Assembly: GCA_034766995.1 (NCBI GenBank)
Contig: CM068315.1
Coordinates: 11,905,010-11,969,009 of the forward strand
Direction: 5' to 3'
DNA length: 64,000 nt
DNA from: Acanthacorydalis orientalis
Lineage: Eukaryota; Arthropoda; Insecta; Megaloptera; Corydalidae
Shown: positions 29,934 through 64,000 of the stretch, piece after piece
Numbering within the stretch: position 1 is the first letter of the stretch
Layout: each line of letters opens with the position of its first letter
Translations under genes and position numbers: made by a program
Notes under the pieces: generated by a model
The model's input: the letters and a program-made list of their open reading frames with translations, nothing else
Databases searched by the model: none
Told to the model about the DNA's origin: nothing

Positions 29934-31590
29934 TGATATTCATAAATTGACAATCGGTGAAAATAATAATGTAATATAAGCGTAAGATCTAAACGTTCAG
30001 TTTATAACGTATCAAAAAAATATATATACATGTATGTACATAGTATACATATATACATATATGTATGTGCGTGTAACAAATAAGTGTGTTTCTTAAACTT
30101 AATTTCATAAGTGAAATGTATAGTGACATGTGATAATAAAATATGTTGAAACTTTTTAAATTCGTGTATAGTACATAAAATACTGTCACGATAATCTTAT
30201 TAAAAAGATACTAAGAAATAAACTATTAAATAATTATAAGAGACTGAATCTAATCATATAAAAATTATTGATCTCCATGACATTTTCCAGAAGAAAATCT
30301 GTTAATGTAATTATATTTTCTCGGACAAATTCTGTCGGGTTAAACTCGTGTAATTGAAAGTTCGAAAGCTACTTAATTTGAACATGGAAGTGAAATATAC
30401 ATTTATTAAATAGATACTCTGATATTAGACTTGAATATTTAATTAGGATGAGAAATGTAAATGACTATATATGTGTTTCAATCTGATTTTTTTGTTTAGT
30501 TTTCTAAATATAGATATATAAAATATATATTCTTTATTAGAGAAATAAACTATGTATAGATAGTGCACTATACTGTTTCGTTTTTATATTAATTACTTTT
30601 CTATTGTAATTCATATTGACTTGTTCAGAACATACTGGATTATTGTTTAATTTTTAAATTTGGATGCATTTGTAAATCATATCTAACTGTATTCATGAGA
30701 TATATACAGACAATGTACTGTTCAGAACATATCAATATGAATAACCATGTCTGTAGCTATTGTTGGAAATACATTCGAAATATATAATTTCTTTTGTGAG
30801 AAGCACGTCGGTGTAATTATTACTATTCTAAATTTTGATCAAATCATATATTTCTGGCTATATATGTGTGTACAGATATAATTAGTTAATTCTGTTAAAT
30901 TAAAGATAATGTTCTTGCTTTGATAAAACTAAACATAATTTTTTTACATATTGTTATAATTAATCAAAGTATTTTTATTAAATAATATAATATTCTCAAT
31001 AAAATAATATTTACTTAGCTATTACAATTAATAAATTATAAACGTTATTTAAAAAATAAGAAATTATTTATTTTAAAGTGAATAGGCAAAAAGTTTTGTG
31101 CATTATATCAGATGAAAACATTTATAAATTATTATATGAATTTTTAATTTCAACACCTCTGGCAAATTTTACATTATTTGCATTATGTATAATTATATTT
31201 CATTCAGATCATCTGTCCCTTATAAAATATAATAATAATAAATTAATCAAAAATGAAACATTTAATTTAAAACTCTCTTAAATAATCTAATAACACTATC
31301 AATGGCATAAATTCAAAAAAATTGTCATATTAAAAACCATTGATATATAAGTTTGTTGAAAAGTAAAATGTAATGTGATTTGTGTATTATCAAAGCAAAA
31401 CATTTTATCAGAATATTATTTGTTTGCATAATTGTGCATAGGATTATCTAAACTTTGAATAATTAAAAATTATTCATAAATTTTGTATTTGTTTTTCATA
31501 CCCTTCTTTTTTATAGCAACAATCTGTTTTATGAACAGCATAAGAAATGAAAAGGTAAGTTATTAATTTTGATTTATTTTTATAAGTTTG

Positions 31591-31618
31591 TGTGTGTATA
31601 TATGTGTGTACACACACG

Positions 31619-31678
<60 letters not shown>
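31591..31678. repeat. (TG/CA/CG)-(TA)n microsatellite
   Basis: Alternating purine-pyrimidine GTGTGTACACACACGCGCGC leads into about 28 TA units. This kind of sequence can adopt Z-like or cruciform DNA. Confidence 0.94.
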
Positions 31679-31681
<3 letters not shown>

Positions 31682-31947
31682 TATAACAAAATTAGAAGAT
31701 TTAGATTTATACTTTCATAATAATATGTTAATATCCTTGATAAATATACCTAATATATAGATAGCGCTACAAATCAATGTATATTACTGAGCCATCTATG
31801 AATTCATTTTGTATTAAATAATATCTGTTCAACATAAGTTTTCATATACATTTATTATAAAAGCAAATGATTTTATTACTTGCAAATAATTGAGAAATGT
31901 TTGTATCATCACTGAGATCTGTTTTTAATTATATAAATTTATTTTGG

Positions 31948-31979
<32 letters not shown>

Positions 31980-32592
31980 CAAATGAGTTAAGTAGAAAAT
32001 TTACTTTTTTCCAATAAAGTAATTAATACTAAAAAATATTAAACTTTTATTTGTATTCAATTAATATAAACCAGTCTTTTTCTTTATGTTTTAATGTTTT
32101 CCTTTTTTATAGGTCCTAGACTCTATGTAATATCTGACAAATTTCATTAGTTAAACAATATTTCTGCATAATTTTTTATTCTGCATAGTTTTTTCACTTC
32201 ATAAACAACAAACATTTTTTCTGATTAAGAAATATTCACTAAATCATTATTTATTATTTTTGATTAATGTTTATGCAAATTTCCATTGCAATATCATCAT
32301 CTTCAAAACACTAAAGTATAGAAAAACAATCTAAAATAGAGAAAAATCTAATTTAACTACATTTATTTTTTATATTAAAAACCACTCTTCCAAAAAGCTG
32401 ACATTAGTATCGAGATTGAATTTGGAATGCAAGATTTTTAATTGGACTGAAAAAGATATTTTATAAGTCTATGTTCAGAAACATTACAGTAAAATTAATA
32501 CATTTTTAGCTACTTGTTTTATTTTAGAACTTTGTGAAATTCTTTTATGGTTAATTGAAAATAAATTCTATTCTTTTCTTATTGAATGTTCC

Positions 32593-32596
<4 letters not shown>

Positions 32597-32688
<92 letters not shown>
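32597..32688. repeat. Long (TA)n microsatellite just upstream of SNX27
   Basis: About 46 uninterrupted TA units ending some 117 bp before the SNX27 start codon, so within or next to its promoter or 5' UTR. Confidence 0.96.
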
Positions 32689-32691
<3 letters not shown>

Positions 32692-32805
32692 ATTCATCTA
32701 CACATTTATGTGTACGTTCGGTTATATAAAGTACGCAACAGTTAACTAACATAGACCATGCGCACGATTTGTTCGTACTCGAGTTCAGTTTGTCAGATGA
32801 GAAAC

Positions 32806-56199
<23,394 letters not shown>

Positions 56200-57060
56200 T
56201 AAATAACCTAAATGTGAAAGTAATATTTAGGTTTAATAAATCATTCCTTTATTTGCGCTCTTTTATGTCTTCATCCTATTGATTTATGTGATTTAAAAGT
56301 AACAAATAAATTATTTTTTATTTAGAAACGTAATGATAAATATCTGAAAATTTTTGAAATCAATATACAAAACCTGTAGACATACACATTTATATACATA
56401 CATCTACATAAACACATACACACGCATACACATTGATCTACAACCCCTACTTAAATATGTAAATAAATTTACTTTTTAAATTATAAAGAAAAATATGCAC
56501 TGATTTTCGTAAACATGCAATATTTAGGTGTATGGAAATCACTATTTATGAAGAGTACACATATAAAACAAGTAAATTTGCACATGCTTGTGTATATATT
56601 CGAGAAGGAAATTGTATATCTGTATTATACACACGCGCACACACATATTCTATATATAGAACGAATTGCTCTCTTATATACGTGTGTACTAACTTAATAT
56701 TATTACTTCCAGGATCTCATTTTTTACACCTCGTTAAAAATGTCGCAATAAAATGTTTTCAATTTTCAAAAGTAACTCTGTTAAAATATACTACCTTTCA
56801 AATTACAAGTTCTATAAAGTTAACTAATATGAAGAAATGAAAAGGTGTACATATTTAATTTACTTATATATTGTAGTTTGTGCAGTTAATGATTTTGGAG
56901 ATTATGGGCTTTGATTCTCAACAGTTCAATTATTCAATAAGAATAATTATTTTTTTAATACTTGCTTGTTAAAACTAGAAAATTGAATCTGTATTTATGA
57001 CATTTTTAAATACGAATGCAAAATTTTGAAGTAATGACTATTTAATAATTTTATGAGTTG

Positions 57061-57070
57061 TGTATATATA

Positions 57071-57139
<69 letters not shown>

Positions 57140-57140
57140 G
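57061..57140. repeat. (TA)n-(TG)n-(TA)n microsatellite
   Basis: TA units around a TG core. Confidence 0.95.
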
Positions 57141-57981
57141 CAAGTATATGTATATCTACACTGCATGTGCAAATATTTTTTAAAATAAAATTATGGGAAG
57201 TGACTGTTTGAATGTTAATAGTTGATCAGGGTCTAAAAAAAATGTAAATAAGATTAGAAAATGAAAAACATACTGTTGTTTAATTAAAAGTAACTGAAAT
57301 TGTGTGATAGATGAATATAAGATATTATGTAATATTATAAATCTTATATTAAAAAAATGTTTTCGCCTTCTGGAAGGCATGATATTAGTTTCTGCTTTAA
57401 GAATAGTACAAGATCGCTATATGTAAAAAGTCATAATATTAATTTTAAAATAAGCTTAAAAATGAACATGTAAATGAATTTCATAATTACATTATTCTTA
57501 AACTCTGGGACTTACTTAAGATAAAACAGACTTTTTATATCTAGTTCAGCTGTATAATGTGCTACTGTTGCTAAATACTTGAAATCCAGTATGCATACAG
57601 CTTCCATGTATTTTCTACAGTTTGAGTACTTGAAAAATTATAAATATGAAGAGAATATAACAGCATGAATTTTAAAATTAGTATAGTGAACATAAAATTA
57701 TTGTTATGTTATCAGTATATCTTGCAAATTTATATTTTCATTTATTCTCATTTTATTTATTTAGTTTACAATCGAAGTCTTGTAATAAAATTTATATATT
57801 TTCTTATCAAATCGTTTAAACTGATTTCCTTAAAAAATTGGAATTAAAAATAAGATTTAAACATTGTAAACATAAAATTAGTAATTCTAAAAATGCTACT
57901 GGGTTTAGTAAATGCTTAATGCAAGTCTTGTAAGTTCTTTTTAAAATGAGTATATTGATACATATCTTAGATGAATTTTCG

Positions 57982-57984
<3 letters not shown>

Positions 57985-58062
<78 letters not shown>

Positions 58063-58070
58063 GTATAATA
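57985..58070. repeat. (TA)n microsatellite
   Basis: About 40 TA units with one GTATA break. Confidence 0.95.
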
Positions 58071-59332
58071 TTTGTTAAACTTTTAATAAGAAATGTAAAT
58101 GATTAGCGACTTGTTACTATTCTAACTGCAGATTTTTTTATATATTAGAGATTTTTATAGTGAATGTATGTCACTAACTTTATTCTAATATTTTATTTTA
58201 ATCACTCTTTTTTGATGTTGTTTTCTCGCCGTTAAAATGAAACTCATGGATGTAAACATATTTTTTCATAAAAAATATCACTGAAATTAAATTAAATGAT
58301 GTTTCAAAGAGAATATATTGGTTTTCTAAAAGACAAAAACATTTTTTGTGGAAATCATTAAAAATGCATTTATGAATTATATTATTTAATAATTCTTATT
58401 TTAAATAATAGATTTTAATATAATTGTAGTCATTTATTTAAAATTTATATCGAGTTAGAAAGACAAAACAATGTGTTATACTTGTATCAGTTCCTGCTTA
58501 TGTAATGTAGATATGGGAATTTATTTTTAGTATAATTTTAATAGGAATTAATATTTATACTTTTATATGGCAAAGGAATTTTCTCTCTTTAATTTAATTA
58601 CATCCTTACATAAAATATTTTTTATACTATAATATGTATGAATATAGTTCCATATATGTATTGTTTGTGATTTAAAACATAATTTATTCTATGAAAATTT
58701 ATTTGCTTCCAAAATTAAAATCTAAATGTTTTATAAGAAAAATGTCTTTGCTTAGTATATTTTTTCCATTTCTAAATTATTTGTACCTTCCAGAAATTGA
58801 ATGTCTGAAGTAAAAATTTAAAAAATATTTCCATTTGTTGCACGTATTATTTGTAACCGATTCTTTTATATAAAAAGAAAATGACTAACTTGTTACTTAT
58901 TTATCTAACTTCTACTTGTATAATGAAAACTGTTATTATCAAGTCAAGCAAAGGCTTAATTTTAATTATGTTCAAATTTAGTATTGCATGGGCTGGTCCT
59001 ATTGTACTATTATATGAACATGTATACATAGTGTATTGTACAAAGAATAATTAATAGAATAATTTTGCAAATCAAGTAATTGTTGCAATTTGTTTTTAAA
59101 TACATTTGATTTACACAAATTAATTTTGTTTTGAAATAAATAAAGTAAACATAACTTGTATATAAAATAAAATATACAACATAATTGACCATTAATGTAT
59201 TTTTAAATATAATTGTGAATATATATCTCGGTGAGAATTTAACATCAAAATATGTAGTAAGCAATATAAATCAGTGAAATGAAAGTTAGTGTTATTATTT
59301 TCTAACAGCCACATACATGCCCTTGTATGTGT

Positions 59333-59351
59333 GTATATATATATTTAATAT

Positions 59352-59424
<73 letters not shown>
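59333..59424. repeat. (TA)n microsatellite
   Basis: About 38 TA units, preceded by a short interrupted run. Confidence 0.95.
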
Positions 59425-59426
<2 letters not shown>

Positions 59427-60588
59427 TATGTAAAATCATAATAAACTTCCAGAAAGTTACAATCGAATTTTAAATTAAAGATTTTATTAACAATGCATAT
59501 CTTGAAACCAATTCTGAAATGTGAACATTTACCTTGCATATAAAATATTAAAATATTTTATTACATTGTTTGTGATTATTTTTATTCTTATTCATGCTAA
59601 TTGAAATAAATTTTGAAGTTCTTTAAAAGCTTTTTTATATGTACTGTCATCACAGCTTTGACTAGCAATATGAAAGAAAAGAGGAATCAAAAAGGACCAA
59701 GTATCATAATAATGAAATTATTTAAACAAATTTTAGTTTGTTTATTTGTTTTTTTTCATGTGTTCTATTTGATGATAAATTCAAATAAAGTATTAATATT
59801 AAATGATTCCTATAGAAAAATATGTGCAAAAGAATATGCCCTTTGTTAAAATTGCATTGTATATAGAAATGTTTGAAATAATTTATTTCACATGTTTTTG
59901 CAATTTTAAAATTTATTTTTAATTAGCAAATATTTTTGGCAGAACTGTCAAAGTATATTTTTTAATTGAATTAATTTCTGTTTGTAAATTATGCAAAAAT
60001 TTATAAAAAATTAAACAGATTAGATACTCAACTGTAAATGTTTTGAAAACTATAAAATGTAGTAGTAAATTAAACTAAATGGCTGAGTAAGTAATTTAAA
60101 AATCCAATGCTTCTCTCAAGTACCTATTTAAATAATTAAAAAATTTTGTTAGTTCAAGGTAGTATTGTTCATCTGTTTTCAAGAATAAAAAATATATGTA
60201 AATTTGATTCTTTTGTAAGAGTTGTTTTCATTTAATGTACACTCTTCCTTCTATTTATGTTACGTGTATACAACTTTTTTCTTTATAGTGCTTTTCATAT
60301 TTTAGCTGTTCTTCAATTATCATGTATGCATATATGCATACATATTGCATTTCAATAACCAGTTAAAATTTTAACATTTTTATATGTATATAATCAAAAG
60401 TAATGTATGATTTTCATCCATAATCTTCCCATTTCCAATTGTATCTGAACTTTAATTATTTATTGTTACTTTTTTACATATCTAATTCTGAGAGATTAAG
60501 ATAACTTCCTATACAAATGAGACAACAGGTAAGGAAAGATATTATACATGTTTGCTTTTATTTAGAATTATTATTGAGTGTTTGTGTG

Positions 60589-60590
<2 letters not shown>

Positions 60591-60646
<56 letters not shown>

Positions 60647-60663
60647 ATATGTATGTATGTATA
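60591..60663. repeat. (TA)n-(GTAT)n microsatellite
   Basis: About 26 TA units followed by GTAT units. Confidence 0.95.
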
Positions 60664-61726
60664 TAATGCCTATTTACTGAGATTGCAAGTTTGTGTATAT
60701 TCAAATGGTTATGTGGTAATCCTGAGTTGAATTTCTCCTTTGCTAATGTTAGTTTTAAATTTGACAAAACTCATTCTATTAAAAACTATTTCCATATTAG
60801 TAACATTTATTATAAATAAATTTAAAAACAAACAATTCTGACTAGTTAAATTTACTTTCACAAATCACAAAGTTTTCTAGCCAAAAAAATATTCAGTAAT
60901 TTATTATTTATATCAATAATTAAATAATTTATATCAATAATTCAATCATTTATATCTAGATTGTTTTTAATTGATCAGAAATCAATAATTTATTTAACAT
61001 TTTGCTTAAAAACTTTGGTTCTTGCCTAACCACAAAATTTTTCTGGTCAAAAATATTTAATAAATTATGAACTAATTTTGATTAATTAAAAATGGTCAGT
61101 AATGATTTACTAAACATTTTTAATCAAAAATTTTGATAGTAGTTTGTGGAATGAAAAACTTTTGTGAATAATTTATAAAGTAAATTTATGTATAATGTCT
61201 ATTATAATTTTATAATTCATTTAAGAAAGTACATTTCGTTGTATAAGTGTTTGAAAGTAAGACATTTATTAACATTTAATTAAACTATTATTAAATTTGC
61301 ATTAAAATACAGTACTCATACTCGTATATTGTTCCTAAAAGTATATTTCAAAAATATAAATATGGTAATATTCCTGTACTTAAAACTGATGATATGAAAT
61401 TAACTTGTTTCGCATAAATAAGTATTCATTAATTTTAGTACTTTATTTATATAAATTATATATTTAATACGAATGTCTACATTAATGGACAATCGTCAAA
61501 TATGTTGATATTCACTGCACCAAATGTCAACAGTAAGAACAGTAAAATAATCTGACATAATACATTCAAAATTGTAACCTATGTTTAGAAGAGCACATTG
61601 TCTTTTATCGTTCTTAGTAACAAAATATATATTTATCCATTACAGTTGTACTCATTTCTAAGACTTTATTAATATTGTGTATAGATTCGAATTTTGATAC
61701 AAATAATATATTTTTTATTTATAAAT

Positions 61727-62081
61727 ATGAGCTTTGTCAATCCTAAAAAATATATCGAAGAAGGAGATACTGTTATCCTTTATTTAAGTATAAATCGAAT
61801 TCATGCAATACAAGTAATTGAGAAAGTGATGAGTAAAAAAGGAGTTTTAGTTAATAACATTTTACAAACCCAATATGGTGCTGTTAGACCTTATTCACTA
61901 ATTGGTACTGAGTATGGGAAAAGAATTAAACTTACTTCAGGCTGGGGATATGTACTCCAACCAACTCCAGATCTTTGGACTTTAACTTTACCTCATCGTA
62001 CACAAATTATTTATACTCCTGATATAAGCATGATTTTATTACAATTGGACATCAAACCTGGAAAAATTGTAATCGAGTCTG
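61727..62081 (+). CDS. TRMT61A: TRMT61A exon 1
   Basis: 118 codons plus one base, ending TCTG|GTGAGA inside motif I. Holds the N-terminal beta domain and WTLTLPHRTQIIYTPDIS. Confidence 0.96.
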
Positions 62082-62999
62082 GTGAGATTTTGTTATTATT
62101 CTCAGTGAAATAATGATTAATTTATTATTGTTTTAGGAACTGGCAGTGGTTCGTTATCTCATTCAATTATTCAGGCTTTAAAACCAACTGGACATCTTCA
62201 TACATTTGATTTTCATGAACAGAGAGTAAATATGGCTAAAGAGGAGTTTTCGGTCCATGGCCTTAGTAATTGGGTTAGTGTTTATCATCGTGATGTTTGT
62301 ACAGATGGTTTTGGAGAAGATTTCAAAGAAAAGGCTGATGCCGTATTTTTAGATTTACCAGTTCCTTGGAATGCAATTCCTTTTGCTATAGAAACATTAA
62401 AAACATCTGGTATAAATTATTGTTTGAGAAAAAATCATTAATTATATATAAATTATGTACAATGTAAAAAAAATTTCAGGTGGATATATATGTTCATTTT
62501 CTCCATGTATCGAGCAGGTACAAAAAACGTGTGAAAAACTTGCAGAATTGAATTTTGAAGACATTCGTACAATGGAAATTATTCAAACCGAACGCCGTGT
62601 TCAAAACCGTGTAATGCCGTCATTAGATTTAGAATTTTTGAAAGTAAGTACAATGAAAGTAAAAAAAAAATAAATATATTAATATCAGTTGTTTTAGGTG
62701 CAAAAAGATAATTCATCTGAAGAAATGGCCAATTATAATTCTTCAGTAAAAGGAAAGGTAATTGCATTTCATTAGAAAGTGTTCACAGAATAAAACAAAT
62801 TTTTTTTCAGAAACGTAAATTCGAAAGACAAAATAGTTCAGATTCAGCAGATAAGCAAGTTCCAAGTTGTATTATGAAAGTTACATCTGTGCCTCCACAA
62901 ACACAAACTGGTCATACAGGATATTTAACTTTTGCAATGCTCCCACCTATCTGGATTAGGAGAAAGTATAGTGAAATTGTGGAAGAAAATAAAGAGTAA
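61727..62999 (+). CDS. TRMT61A: tRNA (adenine58-N1)-methyltransferase catalytic subunit TRMT61A
   Basis: With TRMT6 this enzyme transfers a methyl group from S-adenosylmethionine to N1 of A58 in the tRNA T-loop, in the nucleus. Five exons join in frame: 61727-62081, 62137-62409, 62480-62643, 62698-62757 and 62811-62999 (1041 nt, 346 residues; human 289). Visible features: N-terminal MSFVNPKKYIEEGDTVILYL; WTLTLPHRTQIIY before the fold; SAM-binding motif I ESGTGSGSLSHSI (about 117-129); and FLDLPVPW with Asp191 in the place of the human catalytic Asp181. FSPCIEQVQKTC follows, then C-terminal GHTGYLTFAMLPP. The extra length is a Lys/Ser-rich insertion before GHTGYLTF and a longer tail. The ATG at 61727 matches the human start. 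Introns are 53-70 bp. AATAAA at 63097-63102 is the likely poly(A) signal. Confidence 0.96.
62137..62409 (+). CDS. TRMT61A: TRMT61A exon 2: SAM-binding core
   Basis: Completes the glycine-rich motif (GTGSGS), then TGHLHTFDFHEQR (SAM-contacting acidic strand) and ADAVFLDLPVPW with the catalytic Asp. Ends TCTG|GTATAA in phase 1. Confidence 0.96.
62480..62643 (+). CDS. TRMT61A: TRMT61A exon 3
   Basis: Encodes GGYICSFSPCIEQVQKTCEK and the strand leading to LEFLK, ending AAA|GTAAGT in phase 0. Confidence 0.95.
62698..62757 (+). CDS. TRMT61A: TRMT61A exon 4: variable insertion
   Basis: Twenty codons (VQKDNSSEEMANYNSSVKGK) between introns of 54 and 53 bp. Low complexity and not shared with the human protein; kept because it preserves frame and both splice sites. 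Confidence 0.85.
62811..62999 (+). CDS. TRMT61A: TRMT61A exon 5: C-terminus
   Basis: Basic linker KRKFERQ, then TQTGHTGYLTFAMLPP, the conserved C-terminal strand, and TAA at 62997-62999. Confidence 0.95.
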   Translation, partial: KRKFERQNSSDSADKQVPSCIMKVTSVPPQTQTGHTGYLTFAMLPPIWIRRKYSEIVEENKE

Positions 63000-64000
63000 T
63001 CTATAATTACACAAGTGATATATATATATTTGTATATTTTTGTATTTAAAAAAAAAACTGAGGAGCTTTAAGATTTTTTTTGCTATACCTGTTTTTAATA
63101 AAAAAATATTAAGTAATTACTTGCATTTTTAATTATAAATAGAAAAATTCTGAGATTGGTGTACCACATTTACTAATCAGATGAGATTAATATGAAGGAA
63201 TTGTTAAAATTAAATTCTTGTTAATAGTTTTATTAAGCAGCAATACATTTTTTGATTTTAAATAATATGTCAGAAAAGGACCTATATATATATATTAATT
63301 ATATTATTACATTAAGGTTCTGTTAGGTTTTTTAATCACAATGTCCTTTTTGTGTTCTTAGCTTTGAAATTTAATCAAGTATATACATTAAATTTAATGT
63401 ATTATCTACATTTCAAAATCTTAAGATTTAAAGTGTTTTAAATTAAAATCACTGCATACCTCTATATGGAATTGTAATTGTGAATCAGTTATTTAAAGGA
63501 AACCCACTTCCACAACCATAATTTATATAAAAGTAATTAATTTAAAATATATTAGGATTCCAAATGATAAAATGCAAGTATTAACTTAATTTTTGCCCTT
63601 TAGTAAAAACAGGAATAATAAAGAACTACTGAAATTTTTTTTCATCTTTTATAATAAAAAATTATGAATTATAAATATTTATATCAAACTAGATTTCAGA
63701 CTGTTTTGATTATAAAAAAACATCATTTACCAAACGAGTTTGTTAAGATGTGATTATACTGTTCTATAATTACATTTCGATGAAAATATATTTCTTTAAA
63801 TAATACATTAATATTTAAATTTTCGATTTAATGATTTTGAAGCAAGTAACTTGTATGCGTTTATACATAGGTCTAATGTATTTTTGTAATTATCAGAATT
63901 AGAAAATACAATACTTATCATAGTGACTGCAAGGTTACGGAAATATCTCCCGAACTCTCACCGAGCGAATGGGAGACAATATACATGCATACTCAAATAC
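63000..64000 (+). other. TRMT61A 3' UTR and right-hand flank
   Basis: AATAAA at 63097-63102 lies 98 bp past the stop. The remainder is AT-rich and empty, with a small TA tract at 63277-63290. From about 63930 the composition becomes more balanced, which may mark the edge of another gene beyond the window. Confidence 0.6.

Larger units (their letters stand above)
29934..32805 (+). other. groucho 3' UTR and spacer to SNX27
   Basis: AT-rich DNA without coding signals. Possible groucho polyadenylation signals AATAAA lie at 30135-30140, 30217-30222 and 30544-30549; which one is used cannot be told. TGTACATA, a Pumilio-type motif, occurs at 30035-30042. Microsatellites lie at 31591-31678 (with CA/CG steps), 31951-31980 and 32597-32688. 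The SNX27 promoter must lie towards the right end, but no clear core promoter was seen. Confidence 0.6.
56200..61726 (+). other. SNX27 3' UTR and spacer to TRMT61A
   Basis: AATAAA at 56235-56240, 36 bp after the stop, is the likely SNX27 polyadenylation signal. The rest is AT-rich with no recognised gene. A 78-codon frame at 59613-59849 lacks an ATG start at its 5' end and matches nothing. Microsatellites lie at 57061-57140, 57985-58070, 59333-59424 and 60591-60663. No promoter element for TRMT61A was clearly seen. Confidence 0.65.

Noticed and set aside
32758..32805. Upstream in-frame ATG that would add 16 residues to SNX27
   Set aside because: The next ATG at 32806 has better context (AAACATGG) and fits the family start better; the longer form cannot be excluded.
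59613..59849. 78-codon frame with a hydrophobic segment, resembling a small secreted or membrane protein
   Set aside because: No ATG at its 5' end, AT-rich hydrophobic bias expected by chance, no recognisable homologue.
61694..61726. In-frame extension upstream of the TRMT61A start
   Set aside because: It lacks an ATG, and MSFV at 61727 matches the conserved start of the family.

Overview
The window looks like arthropod nuclear DNA, most likely an insect of hymenopteran (bee- or wasp-like) type. It is very AT-rich, crowded with long (TA)n microsatellites and littered with decayed mariner-family transposons. Its three protein genes have GT-AG introns and close homologues across insects and vertebrates. 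The species assignment is inference from composition and transposon content.

Three genes lie on the + strand. (1) Positions 26200-29933 hold the 3' part of groucho/TLE, the WD40 transcriptional co-repressor: five exons covering the CcN region, the SP region and the full beta-propeller to the stop. The exons for the N-terminal Q and GP domains are not visible, so the gene should begin upstream and the 26.2 kb before 26200 is most simply one giant intron. (2) Positions 32806-56199 hold a complete sorting nexin 27 gene (PDZ-PX-FERM-like, 8 exons, 510 codons). Its 20.3 kb first intron splits the PDZ domain. (3) Positions 61727-62999 hold a complete TRMT61A/Trm61 gene, the catalytic subunit of tRNA m1A58 methyltransferase (5 exons, 346 codons, four introns of 53-70 bp). 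The genes work in different processes (transcriptional repression, endosomal retrieval, tRNA modification); nothing indicates joint function.

The first 26 kb contains about a dozen islands of 200-800 bp that are clearly richer in GC and CpG than their surroundings, separated by AT-rich DNA and (TA)n tracts. None reads as a convincing exon and they are candidate conserved regulatory elements. The same stretch contains a TTAA-flanked element with inverted palindromic sub-repeats (6440-7312), an internally deleted mariner with matching ends and TA flanks (22470-22967), a mariner fragment (about 3462-4030), a hAT-like short element (3133-3424) and diverged local duplications.

SNX27 intron 1 (33063-53407) is a transposon and microsatellite store. 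It holds mariner relics at about 36341-37440, 39410-40668, 48050-48690 and 52281-53138, a DUF4817/Tc3-type transposase relic (41499-41944), at least four copies of a microsatellite-flanked repeat with a GGGGGCTTCGCCCCC-like start, and a perfect 16-bp-stem hairpin next to an 18-bp palindrome (51956-52020). The most interesting point in it is a possible alternative promoter and first coding exon (46269-46492) whose splice phase fits SNX27 exon 2 exactly. If real, it would give an isoform without the PDZ ligand-binding half.

No rRNA, tRNA, CRISPR array or bacterial-type feature was recognised. All coordinates and translations were worked out by eye.
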